A DNA stretch of 64,000 nt, taken from NCBI RefSeq assembly GCF_028389875.1, contig NC_084682.1, positions 2,614,001-2,678,000 on the forward strand, in the 5' to 3' direction. This stretch comes from Rhea pennata (taxonomy: Eukaryota; Chordata; Aves; Rheiformes; Rheidae). Position 1 is the first letter of the stretch; each line of letters opens with the position of its first letter. Made by a program: the position numbers and the translations under genes. Shown here piece after piece: positions 1 through 10,200 of this stretch. The notes under the pieces are model-generated. The model did no database searches and was not told where the DNA came from. It was given only the letters and a program-made list of their open reading frames with translations.

Positions 1-850
1 ATGAGCAAATCTAAACCACGGGCACCCTCTACCGGGGACACTCGAGGCTTCGCGAGGAGCTGCCGGGAGGAACAGCTCCCCCAAGCCTCCATGCCCCCTC
101 GCTTGTTCTAGTCAACGTCCAAAAAGACCAGTTCATCCCGTAAAACGTAAACGCTGCACGCCAGCCAGACAGGCATCGCGCCGCGCGGGCTACCGGACCT
201 CTCGCAGCCGCGCGGCAAACAGCGTGCCCGCAAAAGCGGCGCGCCGCAGCCCGGCTCGGCACGGACGCGGCCAGGAGCGCGAGCCGCGGGCTGTCTGCCT
301 GTTTTCCGCGTTAGAGGCTGGAGGGGAAAACGCGGCTCAGGGTAACTGCTGCAGTGCCCACCACCCTTCTCACCCACGGGCCGCAGTCACGAGTGCTCCA
401 CGCTCTGGAAAAGCGAAGCCAGCAAAACGCTGCCAAGGACCTCACACGAAAGCCAGCAGAGCGCTATTTATTCTTGCGCATCTACACCGAACTCCTGGAG
501 GACCCCAGGTCCTTCCCTGGGCTGTACCGGTACGTGGCGAGCTGAGGTCCCGAGACACCCCCCCAGCTGCCCGTGCCAACGTCTCCAGCCGGGGGAGGGA
601 AACGTGGCCAATTCACAGCCCAAAGGCCGCTGCAGAGCCAGGCGTCGCGACGGCCCCCCTGCTCCCGCGCCGGGATGCAGGGAAGACGCACGGACTCGCT
701 GTGGCCACGGAGCTGCGGGCCCGGCCACAAAAAGCGCTGGCGTGACAAGCTCTGGCGCCATCTCTGCAGCAAGCGCCGGCCCAGAGCCCTCGGCAAGGCC
801 TGCCAGGCCCTCGGTGTGACACATCTGAAAAACCTCCACATCCACAGACC
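1..850. promoter_or_regulatory. CpG island at the left edge, owner gene unknown
   Basis: GC-rich with frequent CpG (for example around 170-310 and 600-790), ending sharply near 830 where AT-rich sequence begins. It starts about 500 nt beyond the inferred MRM1 poly(A) site. Open frames exist on both strands, as expected of stop-poor GC-rich DNA, but none resembles a known protein. By synteny with human 17q12 the flanking gene should be LHX1, so a promoter of a non-coding or LHX1-associated transcript is possible; that is inference. Confidence 0.55.
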
Positions 851-1120
851 AGCTTACAGACTTCATTTAGCTCAAAGGAAAGTCCTAATTAGTCACTCTG
901 AGTGATTTACTTGTTCATTTGGAAGAGGAGGAGGGGGGAGACTAAGCTGAATTGTTTGAAATTATCCCTAAAGGGCACTGTAAATTAAGTGTTAATGAGG
1001 AATCCTATGCAAAGGGCCACAGTAGCTAAATAAAATAATTAAGGTGCTAAGTGATAACATTCATTTGGTTCTCAATAATTTAGCCAGCCTGGTTTTCAAC
1101 CAGGATATTTGCAAATGACA
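851..1120. promoter_or_regulatory. Candidate conserved enhancer block next to the left CpG island
   Basis: Non-repetitive AT-rich stretch with clustered motifs: CCTAATTAG (about 883), a near-palindrome TCACTCTGAGTGA (893-905), ATGCAAAG (about 1007), several TAAT cores, a perfect 7-bp hairpin CCTGGTT/AACCAGG with a 3-nt loop (1088-1104), and the palindromic octamer-like site ATTTGCAAAT (1107-1116). Homeodomain and POU sites of this density are typical of developmental enhancers; function is inferred. Confidence 0.35.
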
Positions 1121-1355
1121 TGGCCTTCATCACTCCCTGCACCCCACATACCATCAAGGGGGACAGCGGTGCTGGGGTGGCTCAGCTTCTACAGAATCAG
1201 GCCCACCAGGAAAAGGAAACTTTCTGGGACGAGAACAAGCTACTCACTCTCCTCCTCACCGGCAGCAAGTGCAGTACTGTTTCACTAATCATGCTCTGGA
1301 TTTATGTATGACACAAAAAGGATTGATTCACGTCTACAACAAATCTTTACAGGGC

Positions 1356-1361
1356 TTTATT
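1356..1361 (-). terminator. MRM1: Poly(A) signal for MRM1
   Basis: AATAAA on the minus strand (tttatt on plus), followed by a U/GU-rich stretch (TTTGTTGTAGACGTG), which is the expected layout of a cleavage and polyadenylation site. Confidence 0.6.
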
Positions 1362-1814
1362 TCAATGGACTGCATTTTTCCCCACGTCAGCTCTGTTCTG
1401 ATGGATTGTGTCCATCCTTTGGCATTTCACAATCAAATACAACACAGTATTTCCAGACACTCAAGCAGTAATACGTAACAGAGGAACCACCTCGCAGCAA
1501 AGAGCTGGAGCCAGCTGCACAGTCACGCAGGGAACTCACCTGGCTTGGAGGATTTCTCTCTTGCTCCAGGCTAGTTTCCAGCTGCATCAGCCCTTTGGCC
1601 AGCTCAGCCCTCTTGGTTGCCAGAAGGGCAGAGGGCCCAGGCACAGGGCATCCAGAGGCAGGTGGCAGTGGACGGGGCACAACTGCTTTCAGAGGCAGCA
1701 CCAGCCAAACACCATCTCGCAGTTACAGCCCAAAATCCTGTCTGCAGTCTGTGTGATGTACACAGCCCCCCATGTGACAAACAAGGCTTACAGCCATCAC
1801 TAGATAGTTTACTG

Positions 1815-1840
1815 AAAAAAAAAAAAAAAAAAAAAAAAAA
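1815..1840. repeat. A26 homopolymer
   Basis: Uninterrupted run of 26 A on the plus strand, inside the inferred MRM1 3' UTR; length is likely to be polymorphic. Confidence 0.95.
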
Positions 1841-2140
1841 CGAAGGATTTGGCTGGCTGCCTTCAAAGTCTAGCTTTGCCACATTCCTTACAACCTTTCC
1901 TCCAAGAGGTGTAACCTAACGGAGTGCAGACGGCCTGAATTCAGTGCTGAGCCAGGGCCTGGGCGGTGCAGTTCGTCAGCCAAGACAGAGCTCAGTTCAG
2001 TGGGTCTCTCCCTATAGCTTGCAGTGACAAAGACCCTGGAAGGAGTACTTCCATATCTATTCCAGCTGAATGTAATACCGAGCAGCTTCCCCCGTCAAAA
2101 GGTCTGGGCTACATGGTTTCCACCACCTGCCAGGATAACA

Positions 2141-2190
2141 TCAATCACCGTGCTTCCGTTTTTGGCTGCAGATGGAGTGCAGGAGAATAC
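2141..2190 (-). CDS. MRM1: MRM1 terminal coding exon 5 and stop
   Basis: The acceptor tttcctacag follows a 119-nt intron. Encodes [16 protein letters not shown] and stops at TGA (2141-2143). ILLHSICSQ matches the human protein, after which the reading frame ends early. Confidence 0.93.
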
Positions 2191-5100
2191 CTGTAGGAAA
2201 GGTGGGGGACTTTTAGCTGCAAGAAAAATCATTCTGAGGGCGTGGATGTTTGATTTTTAAATACAGGAATTTGGACTGTGAAATGTTTGTGTATAGGAAC
2301 TGTTTTTACCAGTAGCAACAGAGACGTTCAGTGATTCAATCCCTGGGCAAAGTGCTCTTCCAGGGGGTACGACTAGCATCCGACGGCACAAGTGCTGCGT
2401 CTCCAGGGAAAGTCCATCACCTTCACTACCTGCAGAACAAAGAAACTGCTCAGGTTAGCTCACAGCAGCCGTCACATCCCTTTTTCACCTTCCCGAACAT
2501 GGTTCCTGTTAATGCTCAGTCACAACTACATCCTGCTCTGCACAAGCCCACAAGTAACCTCACTAACTCCCACAGAGCACAAGAGTCAAGACCAACCAAA
2601 GATATCTCACTTTCGCTTCCCAGCCCATTTCAACCGCCCTGGATCAGTTCTCTAGGTATCTGAAGTGTTTCTGAGGAATACCTGTGCAACACACCTGCAC
2701 AGGGCATAAAGTGCAAAGCCTTGCAGCCTGAGTGTAAGGATCCCTCCGGCAAGCATCCCTCATCTCAGTGCACAGCTGCTCACACACACTGGCTTCTGCA
2801 CAGGGAGAAGGCAGACAACAGGCCGGAGGCCTGATCTGGTCCAGCAAATCCTACATCCCTATCGATAGTGACGGGTTCAGCCTTTTCAGCACACAGTACC
2901 ACCAGCTGGGTGCAACTTGTGAATGCAGACAGTTTAACCAGAGGCTTCAATTGATTAGTTGTTAAACCATCCAACAGCCCTGATATGTTTGGGCTGATAC
3001 ACTGGTGAAACAGAGTTGAAATCTATCCCAGGTCATTAGTAGTTGTTTGACTCACACTGTCACAAAGGGAAATGGAAAAGGAGAGGCTTTAAACAATCCT
3101 ATGTGCAGACATGTGAAAATGCAGAAGCCCACAGACCTCCCAATCTGCTCAGTTCCCCGAAGATTTCTTCCACATTCATTACTTAGAGCTACAGAGACAG
3201 CTACATGGCTGCAAGAATACCCGGCTCGTTCGAAAGATGTGCTCACCCTCTGACAAAACAGACTCAGCACCCTGGGAGCCCAATGGTCCTCTTTGACTGC
3301 CATACCCTACCCGGGATTCCCTGCGGAATCCCAGACCAGTTCTGGTACCACACTACCAGGGCTTTCTGCCTTTGTGACCAATGCTGTTACCAAGGCCTCG
3401 CTCAGCCCACCTAAATTTAGAAAGTTACCTGATGTATAACAGCATACGCTGGTGCTTTAGGCACTTTCTGTGCCACTGGAGACTGGCTCCTCCACAAGGC
3501 AAATGAGGTCTTTGACTGTCCGAGTTGCCACAGATTTTTTCACTGATATCTACTTTTCTAGCAGCAAATGGCCTCCATACCTATACATTTATCTGTCCAG
3601 ATCCCTCCATCACCACAATGTAAAGAAGTACTATTACTCACATTTCATAGACTGGAAGCTGAGGCCCAGCAAAAGGCTTTCCTGGCCTGATCTAACTGGC
3701 AACAGGTATTTTGTGCAAGCAAAAGAATGCTTTGGATGACACATTTTGCATCAGCTTCCCATGCGGAGATAGCTCTAAGGGCAAAGGCACCCATAGGCTG
3801 GGGTAAATGAACCTTCAAAAAAACAAAATTTCCTCTCAACCATTATTTTCTTACCAGTTTAAGCCAGCAGTGCAGAACAGGCCAGGGTGAGTTATCCAAG
3901 GTCACGCAGGAAGTCTGGGGTGACAAAGAGTTGAAGCCAGGCTTCCCACAGACCAGCCAGCCTCTTCACTGCTAGACTGTGGCTCTCCAGGGAGGCTCCA
4001 AGAAAAAAAAAATTCTTATCCTACTTTTTCCAGATTTAATAAAGTTTTACAACTTACAGCAATATTTGTCTCTTGAGTGTCTCAAAACCTCACTCTTGTG
4101 GGATTCCCCCACTGGGACAGTAGCTATTACTGGTGGTGCAACAGTTCCTGGAGCAACCCTCTTCTCCCCCTGATAAGGGTCTTAAAATTCCTAATAAAGG
4201 CAGCAATTTTGCTTCCAGCTTTTATAAAGCTTTTTATGGTTCTAGGTGCTTAAAATAATTAGCACCCATAAATTCAGGGCAAAAAGACCTGAAGAGTGAC
4301 ACATGGCAGGGAATGTTGACTGAATCTGATGAAATTCTAGTTTATACCGGTAAACAAAAACATTTGATACCTCTTTGACTTCAGTCTCATAGTTTTGTCT
4401 CTCACTGACACTGCACCTGAAATGCAGTCACACTTACTTATTTAGCAATGCTTACTCCCCTTCTCTTACTAGAGTACTATCCAGGATTTAGCCCGGCAGT
4501 TCAAAGGGCCTTGTAATGCGCTATCCTCCACCTTCACAAAGACTTGCTGTATTGGACCAGATTCAGGCTCCAACTACTCCACCTCCTCCAAGAAACCTTA
4601 CCACACACTTTGCACAGCAGTGTATGAAAGCAGTGCATGAAAGCCTCTGAGTCCAGAGCTAGAATCTGGCCAAAATAATAGTATAGAAGGTTTCCTGTCC
4701 CATTTTCAATTAACACCAGTATAACAACTGCAGTTTTCAATACAGGATGTTCAAATCGAGGCAGAAGCAGGAGTCCCGACTGTTTGGAAAAATATGCAAA
4801 ATGAGCATCTAGATAAAACCATCAATTCCATGAACAGCCTTAAAATCACAGCTAAAGCCTGAATACATAAGAACAAATTACCCAGAAACTCTTCTTGCGA
4901 GGACATCTAAGTGCTCCCAATCTGTTCCTCTTCACACAAAGCTTCCAGCCATAAGGGCAGCCAGCCTGCCTGTCACCTCAGGCAATGACTCCAGCACAGA
5001 CAACATTAAGCTGGGCTGTCCAAATCATTCTCTTTGCCAAACCAGTGAGAATGCCAGGAAGGTGAATTCAAGTCTACAAATGCTTAACTTACAAGACAAT

Positions 5101-6882
5101 CTGTGCAATGCTAAGAAGCTCACTACCACGCTAATTCATCTCTGCTTCCCTCTGTTTGTGGCTGCAGGTACACTACATATTCAGATCTAGGATATTTCTT
5201 CAAATAACCCCAGCATCAGATGACTATAACGTTCAATTTTCCTTTCAGTGAAGAGTTAGTGCTCAGCAGAGAGTTGAAATCATTACTGCTGCAAGGTCTG
5301 GGAGCTCTCCTCATGCATCTACCAATCAGCCTCCAATCTCCCTTGACAAAAGGATATTTGGACTTTTTCCTGGAGAAATCTCTCATAATTCAAGGTAATG
5401 ACACAACTGTCACTTCCTCTCTCCCTTCCTTTCTCTTGGTGTTATCATTGTTTCTGGGATGCATTTCTTTGTGGTCCATCAGCAGTGCTTCCAGACTCCC
5501 TGTTCCCTTTAAAACATAGCTCCACATATCTTATAGAGATGCCAGATTTGCTGCACTGTCTTGTCAGTATTTCTAGGAGTTCAATAAACATTTTAATTAA
5601 AGGAGTATCTTCTGAGCCAAGAAAACAGCAGCACAGGGCAGGATTACAGCCCCTCTATGGCTCACTGCCAAAATGACATTACTACCAAGTGCAAAAGCTC
5701 GAACCAGCTGATGTGTCAAGCAACACCGAGTGGAGAGCCACAACGTGGCCACACAAGGCCACAAGCAGTTTTCATGGGTGAATTGCTTTCTCTAGCTCTC
5801 ACAAGGCTATTACTCCCCTTCTCTTCACCTTCTAGGAGGTTGCACAACCCCAAACTCTACCTACAAAAGACAGCAGCCTTTGCAAGTCTCCGCTACATAA
5901 AGATGGAGGAGAAGCAAAAGGCCTTGGAGGAATCGCAGAGCTTATGTACTCAGGACCATGGCAAGAGGCACTCATCGCAAAAACAGCACACAAGTCTGGT
6001 AGGGAAGAGATTAAACTTGCCCTTCCTGGTGGTATGGCAGCAGCCAGTATCTCCAACATCCTCCCAGGAACAAAATTCAGCCACTAGCTGGTATCTGTGC
6101 CACAAAGGCCAGTTGTGTTCACACTCTCCCACAAAAACAGCTCAGCTTTCTCATTACAGATCTGAGCATAGAGGTATATTCCTGCTTTTAAAAGGAATCA
6201 AAATAGAGTAAAGATACGGCACAGTTCACCATTACAGCCTCAGCGGAGCAAGAACAAACGTGTGTCTCCTTGATACCTCACTCAGGCTTGTGGTTTGCCA
6301 ATACCAAAAATCGAGGTTCAGGAATCCAGGATGGGATAAAGGCAGTGCAGCACATAATGCAAAACATGCTCTGCGGCTGGACTGACACTGCCCCGCCCCT
6401 GAAAACTACCATCTAGTCCCTTTGCAGTTACTAAACTCCCTCATTATCTGTGTGACCTGTTTCGCTCCTACAATCTCTACTGGAAAGCTCCCAGACTCCC
6501 CACTTTTTCTGGTTCTCTACTTCATTTGCAGCCAGTTCTCTACAGTACTTCAGACTGAGCTTTTCTTTTTCAGACTAAAGTGCGATGACACCCAAGCAGT
6601 ATGTAGCAGACCTGTAACTAGCTTTGGAGACAAACCAAATCACCCTGATCATTCACTCATATACACGCTTCCACCAAGCCCAGAGCTCTGTAAAGTGAAA
6701 TACCTATTACTAAAATAATGGGTTTATTCCACTGAAATTCCAAGCAATCAATGACAGGAATATTTTCTGCAGCCTCAGTCCTGCTGACTGTTCCCACGAC
6801 TTCCCAGCCTTCTGCAGTTTTAGCCTTTCAAAGAAACAGAAACGGAGACAAATGTTAAAAACAATTCCAATTTTTCAAGCTT

Positions 6883-6915
<33 letters not shown>

Positions 6916-7131
6916 TTCTTCAAGATTTTCAGTTAAGCTGACTAGCTTTTATGTCTGTTTATTAATATGCTCTGAATTTGTACCCCCCAAATCCTCCCAG
7001 TACCAGGACTCAAATCTTGCTTTAAGAAAGAAAAAACAACATAAATAAAAAGTGATTTTACTTCTGATACCTATTCCAGGTCAGCAAGCTAATGAATAGT
7101 AACTGAAAAGTTTTTTTTTTTGTTTGTTTGG

Positions 7132-7172
<41 letters not shown>

Positions 7173-9882
7173 CAGTTTAACAACTCTAGGAGAGTTTTGC
7201 CAGGAAAGCATACAAAAAAAAAAATAGCATTACATTAACATAAGGCTAATCCACAGAGCAATGCAGTGGGACTTTTCAAGTGCAGGCTCAGCCAGCAGAA
7301 GCCCACAGTAACATTTACAAACACAAGTGCACATTTTCAACCCTGGATGCCAACAAATCAGCTTGCACAAAAAGCAGGTCACTCAACACTCTCAGCCCCT
7401 CACATAACAAGAGAACCAGCTTCCCCTCTATCGCTGTAGTAATAGGAGCCTTAATTATTTGTCTTGGATATCCATTTTAACAATAAAAAGAGCTACTGCT
7501 TCTTGCTAGCTTCATTTCCTGTGAAATTGGCACTTTTTACATCACATTACAGCAAATTTACACTAGCCAGGCAATGCCAAGGGTTAGGCCAGCGAATCTG
7601 GGTCCAATTAAACAAACTGCTGCAATGGCTCAAAATGTTAATAATTCAAGCTTTACAGTAACAAAGTGATTCTTCCAGCTGTTTCAATTTAATATCAATG
7701 TATTTTATATGCTTTTCATTTCATCATCACCCAGAGCTCTGGCTGCCACAGACCTATTGCACAGCCAAAGACAGGTTTTCCTGTTTTTCCCTGTAAGCCT
7801 GAGGCTCAGCTGCAACTCCCTGCTTCCCTCCTGGCCAAGCACCAACGCTCGCCCAGTCCCTCAGCCCTGCGCTGGGGCACAGGGGTAGCATTCAGCAGGT
7901 TCTCAGCCCAGCCAGCATCCAGGGGACCTCCACAAGGAGTTGAGCAGTCCCATGCTGCTGTAACAAGGGACATACGCGTCCTGCCAACACAAAACAAATT
8001 CTCTGGGTTTGTTGCAGTTTAAAGCATGTGCTTCTGTTTGTGTTCTCCCCTTTGCAGTAGCATTCTACACAAGACCCTACCTTACCTCATCTCAGAGCAC
8101 AGGTAAAAGGTGAAAAGATTCCCAGCCGTTCAGACCCAGCCCTGGCTTCTCCTTTCTCCTCTGCTCCAAAGGCTGCCCAGTGCTGCCATCGTGTGCCCAG
8201 GTCCCAGGCAGCTGCCTCCACTGTGTGCAAGGCAAGGCCGCCACAGGCAGCAGCACCAACTCCAGTCTCCACGGACAGAAAAGGAGACAGGCCCTGTCTT
8301 ACTGAGCTCGCAGTCGGAAAGCAGAAGACAGACGCAGCATTATCTTACTGTTTCCATCCTCCAGAAAAAGACCTGAAACACAGGCCCTATCTAACCTGGC
8401 AGAACTGGATCGAGGGTGCATGTGTATCAGAGGTGGTCCTACAGCACAGACAACCGGTAACAAACAGGAATGCAGAACAGAAACACAGAAGCACTAGAAA
8501 CACAAGGCGTACTCTTTCTGTTCCTCCTCCCCATTCAACACAAGCAATATTTGAGATTTCCCATATATGTGGATGCACTAAAATAAGGCTGAAAATAAAA
8601 ACTGGATGGATGTACCTTCAGAAAATTCTGAAGATTATCTGTGCTGTAGACATCAAAGACTTCCATAGCTCCAGAGCTAGCTTTGCTCACTGTTGGAGTC
8701 AAGGGGCAGCTAAAAAGGAAAAAGAAAACAAAAAGTTCATATGAGGGCAGAGAAAGAACACAATGAGAAATTTTATTTTCTATTTACTTCTTTTGCCTGC
8801 GTAATCCATTTCTGACTAGTCTGCAAATGGTCTCAATCACTGTATGGATCCACTTTCCTATGGAGAATGGGAGGGCTCTGAAATTAACTCAGGAAAAAAG
8901 GTTGCAGCAGTTTTGTGCACAGCTGGACAAAGGTAAACAAGGCAAAGGTAGCAAAAGCAAAATGAATCCCCTTCCCCAAAACATATCCTTCTGTCTCTGC
9001 TTCTCGAGCTTCTGTTATGTATGCAGGGCCTGGTTTCTCACCAGCATGAAATACTGCTTCCCTCGGCCTCCCTATGGGGCGCAATGTGAAGTAACAACTG
9101 GCCACACACAATTCCCGATCTCAGTCTTGGAAAGCGCTCCGAAGGAGCTGCCATGCAACGTGGGCTAGAAACCCCTTCGCAAGTTAGCAAGAAAAAAAGG
9201 GGGAGGAAGCCTCGCACAGCGGGAGCAGCCCACCAGCCCCGTACCTGTTCGTCTGGCTCGTCACCACTCCGTCCACGCCGAGGAAGTACGCGGAGCGCAG
9301 CAGTGCCCCCAGGTTCATGGGGTCCTGGATCCGCTCCAGCGCCAGCCAGATCACCTGGCGGCTCGGACCACCCTCCGCGCCCAAACCGGGCTCTTCGGCT
9401 TCCTCCACGCTCTTGCAGCGGAGAGGAGTGGCCTCTAAACAAACGCCCTGGTGGACCCGGCCCCTGCAAAGGGCGTTCAGCTCCCTCCCGGGGACGCGGA
9501 GCACCGGGACGCCGCGGGCCGCGGCCTGCAGGGCCAGCTCGCTGGCGGCGAGCCGCGGCGGGCCGCTGTGCGCCTTGAGGAAGAGCCTGAAGAAGGTTCT
9601 GCGGGCCCGGGCGAGCGCCAGGGCGCAGGGCGCGACCCCGAACAGGATCTCGGAGCCTCGGGCCCTCGGGAGGGGCGGCGGCTCCCGCCGCGGCCGCGGC
9701 CTCGCCGCGGCGGAGCCGCCCTCTCGCCCGCTCCCGCTGGGCGGCGCCGCGCCTTGGCGGCCGCCGGGGACCGGGGAGCGGCTCTGCCGAGCGGCAAAGC
9801 CCCTGGGCGCGCAGGGGGCAGGGCCGCGGGCGGAGGGGGGCCGCGCCGCCCGCCACAGCCCCCGCGCCGCCGCCGCCGCCAT
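2141..9882 (-). CDS. MRM1: MRM1, mitochondrial rRNA 2'-O-methyltransferase 1, complete, 5 coding exons
   Basis: Known role of the family: MRM1 is a SpoU/TrmH-type SPOUT methyltransferase that 2'-O-methylates a guanosine in the peptidyl-transferase P-loop of mitochondrial large-subunit rRNA, using S-adenosylmethionine. CDS joins, on the minus strand, 9245-9882, 8616-8709, 6704-6824, 2310-2429 and 2141-2190 (1023 nt, 340 residues); all phases close. Motif 1 is [16 protein letters not shown] (Asn190, Arg196), motif 2 is [10 protein letters not shown] (about 283-292) and motif 3 is [10 protein letters not shown] (316-325), all diagnostic of SpoU. The first 75 or so residues are Ala/Arg/Pro-rich with almost no acids, as expected for a mitochondrial presequence. 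I chose the ATG at 9882 because it begins [10 protein letters not shown] in a Kozak-like context; the frame stays open further upstream. The C-terminal tail after motif 3 is about 15 residues, shorter than the human tail as I remember it. Confidence 0.96.
2310..2429 (-). CDS. MRM1: MRM1 coding exon 4
   Basis: 120 nt. Enters with the last two bases of the motif 2 Gly (acceptor tgttctgcag), encodes [14 protein letters not shown] and then [12 protein letters not shown] (SpoU motif 3, the trefoil-knot SAM pocket). Ends in phase 1 at GTAAAA. Confidence 0.96.
2430..6703 (-). other. MRM1: MRM1 intron 3 (4.3 kb)
   Basis: Bounded by GT at 6702-6703 and AG at 2430-2431 (minus strand). Holds MIR-like fragments near 3632-3672 and 3888-3995. 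No extra exon was recognised on either strand. Confidence 0.85.
3632..3995 (+). repeat. Degenerate MIR-type SINE fragments
   Basis: Two pieces, about 3632-3672 (CATTTCATAGACTGGAAGCT, resembling the MIR core) and about 3888-3995 (TTATCCAAGGTCACGCAGG, then GTTGAAGCCAGG, ending CACTGCTAGACTGTGGCTCT). The second resembles the MIR 3' half. About 200 nt of unrelated sequence separates them. Confidence 0.55.
6704..6824 (-). CDS. MRM1: MRM1 coding exon 3
   Basis: 121 nt. The acceptor tttgaaag is followed by codons for [13 protein letters not shown] and [11 protein letters not shown], then PIILVI and the first base of Gly. Ends in phase 1 at GTATTT. It carries the strand leading into SpoU motif 2, which is completed in the next exon. 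Confidence 0.95.
6883..6915. repeat. (TA)9(CA)7 compound microsatellite
   Basis: Perfect TA dinucleotides running straight into CA dinucleotides in MRM1 intron 2. Confidence 0.95.
7111..7170. repeat. T-rich tract with a 37-nt T run
   Basis: T11, then GTTT repeats and GGGG, then T37 (7134-7170). It lies in MRM1 intron 2, where the transcript carries it as poly-A. Confidence 0.95.
8616..8709 (-). CDS. MRM1: MRM1 coding exon 2
   Basis: 94 nt. The acceptor ctttttag precedes C-TGC-CCC, completing the split Ser. Encodes [17 protein letters not shown] and [13 protein letters not shown], closely matching the conserved CPLTPVVSK segment of vertebrate MRM1. Ends in phase 0 at GTACAT. Confidence 0.96.
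8710..9244 (-). other. MRM1: MRM1 intron 1 (535 nt)
   Basis: Non-coding sequence between exons 1 and 2. No repeat or other feature was recognised. Confidence 0.85.
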
Positions 9883-10200
9883 CGCCGCCGCCGCCTCCGG
9901 CGCGCTGCTTCCGGCTGCGCTCGCGGCCGCGCCAGCGAGAGGCGCCGCCGCGCCCGCCCCGCGCCGCGGCGCCCCCTGGCGGCCGGGCGGGGCGCCGGCA
10001 GCGCGGCGCGTTGGGGGGGGGGGAGGGAGGAGGGGGCAGCCCCGTGGGACAGGGCAGATGGTGGGGGGAACCAGGCGTGGAGGTGACACCAGGCCCGTGG
10101 GGAGGCAGAACCGGCCCCGGGGTGACAGCAGCCCCGGGGGCGCTGCCCCAGCCACCGCTGCGTTTCTCCTCGCCGAGGTGGCCCCGGACGCGGGGGATTC
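9240..10200 (-). promoter_or_regulatory. MRM1: CpG island and promoter region of MRM1
   Basis: Very GC- and CpG-dense block spanning exon 1 and about 300 nt upstream of the chosen ATG. No TATA box was seen. The island end coincides with a return to AT-rich sequence near 10200. The exact transcription start cannot be read from the sequence. Confidence 0.75.
9245..9882 (-). CDS. MRM1: MRM1 coding exon 1
   Basis: Encodes residues 1-212: a presequence, the substrate-binding N-domain ([15 protein letters not shown] through [11 protein letters not shown]) and SpoU motif 1. It ends in phase 2 at a GTACGG donor (plus-strand ac at 9243-9244) inside the Ser codon of the TNSCP stretch. GC content is very high because the exon lies in the CpG island. 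Confidence 0.95.

Larger units (their letters stand above)
1340..2140 (-). other. MRM1: MRM1 3' UTR (inferred)
   Basis: About 800 nt from the stop to the first convincing AATAAA on the minus strand. Contains a 26-nt poly-A run on the plus strand at 1815-1840 (poly-U in the transcript). No other coding signal was seen in it. Confidence 0.6.
6825..8615 (-). other. MRM1: MRM1 intron 2 (1.8 kb)
   Basis: Contains the TA/CA microsatellite at 6883-6915 and the T tract at 7111-7170. A short open frame at 7806-7997 preceded by an acceptor-like sequence was examined and does not encode an MRM1 segment. Confidence 0.85.

Noticed and set aside
224-745. 173-codon plus-strand open frame in the left CpG island
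   Set aside because: Low-complexity composition driven by GC content, no recognisable domain, and overlapping frames open on both strands; not supported as a gene.
468-866. 132-codon minus-strand open frame in the left CpG island
   Set aside because: Same reason: stop-poor GC-rich DNA, no family resemblance.
5657-6211. 184-codon plus-strand open frame in MRM1 intron 3
   Set aside because: Lies antisense in an intron and has no protein-like features or recognised homology.
7806-7997. Possible MRM1 exon with an acceptor-like sequence
   Set aside because: None of its frames matches the expected GWxVxGTV segment; the true exon 3 was found at 6704-6824.
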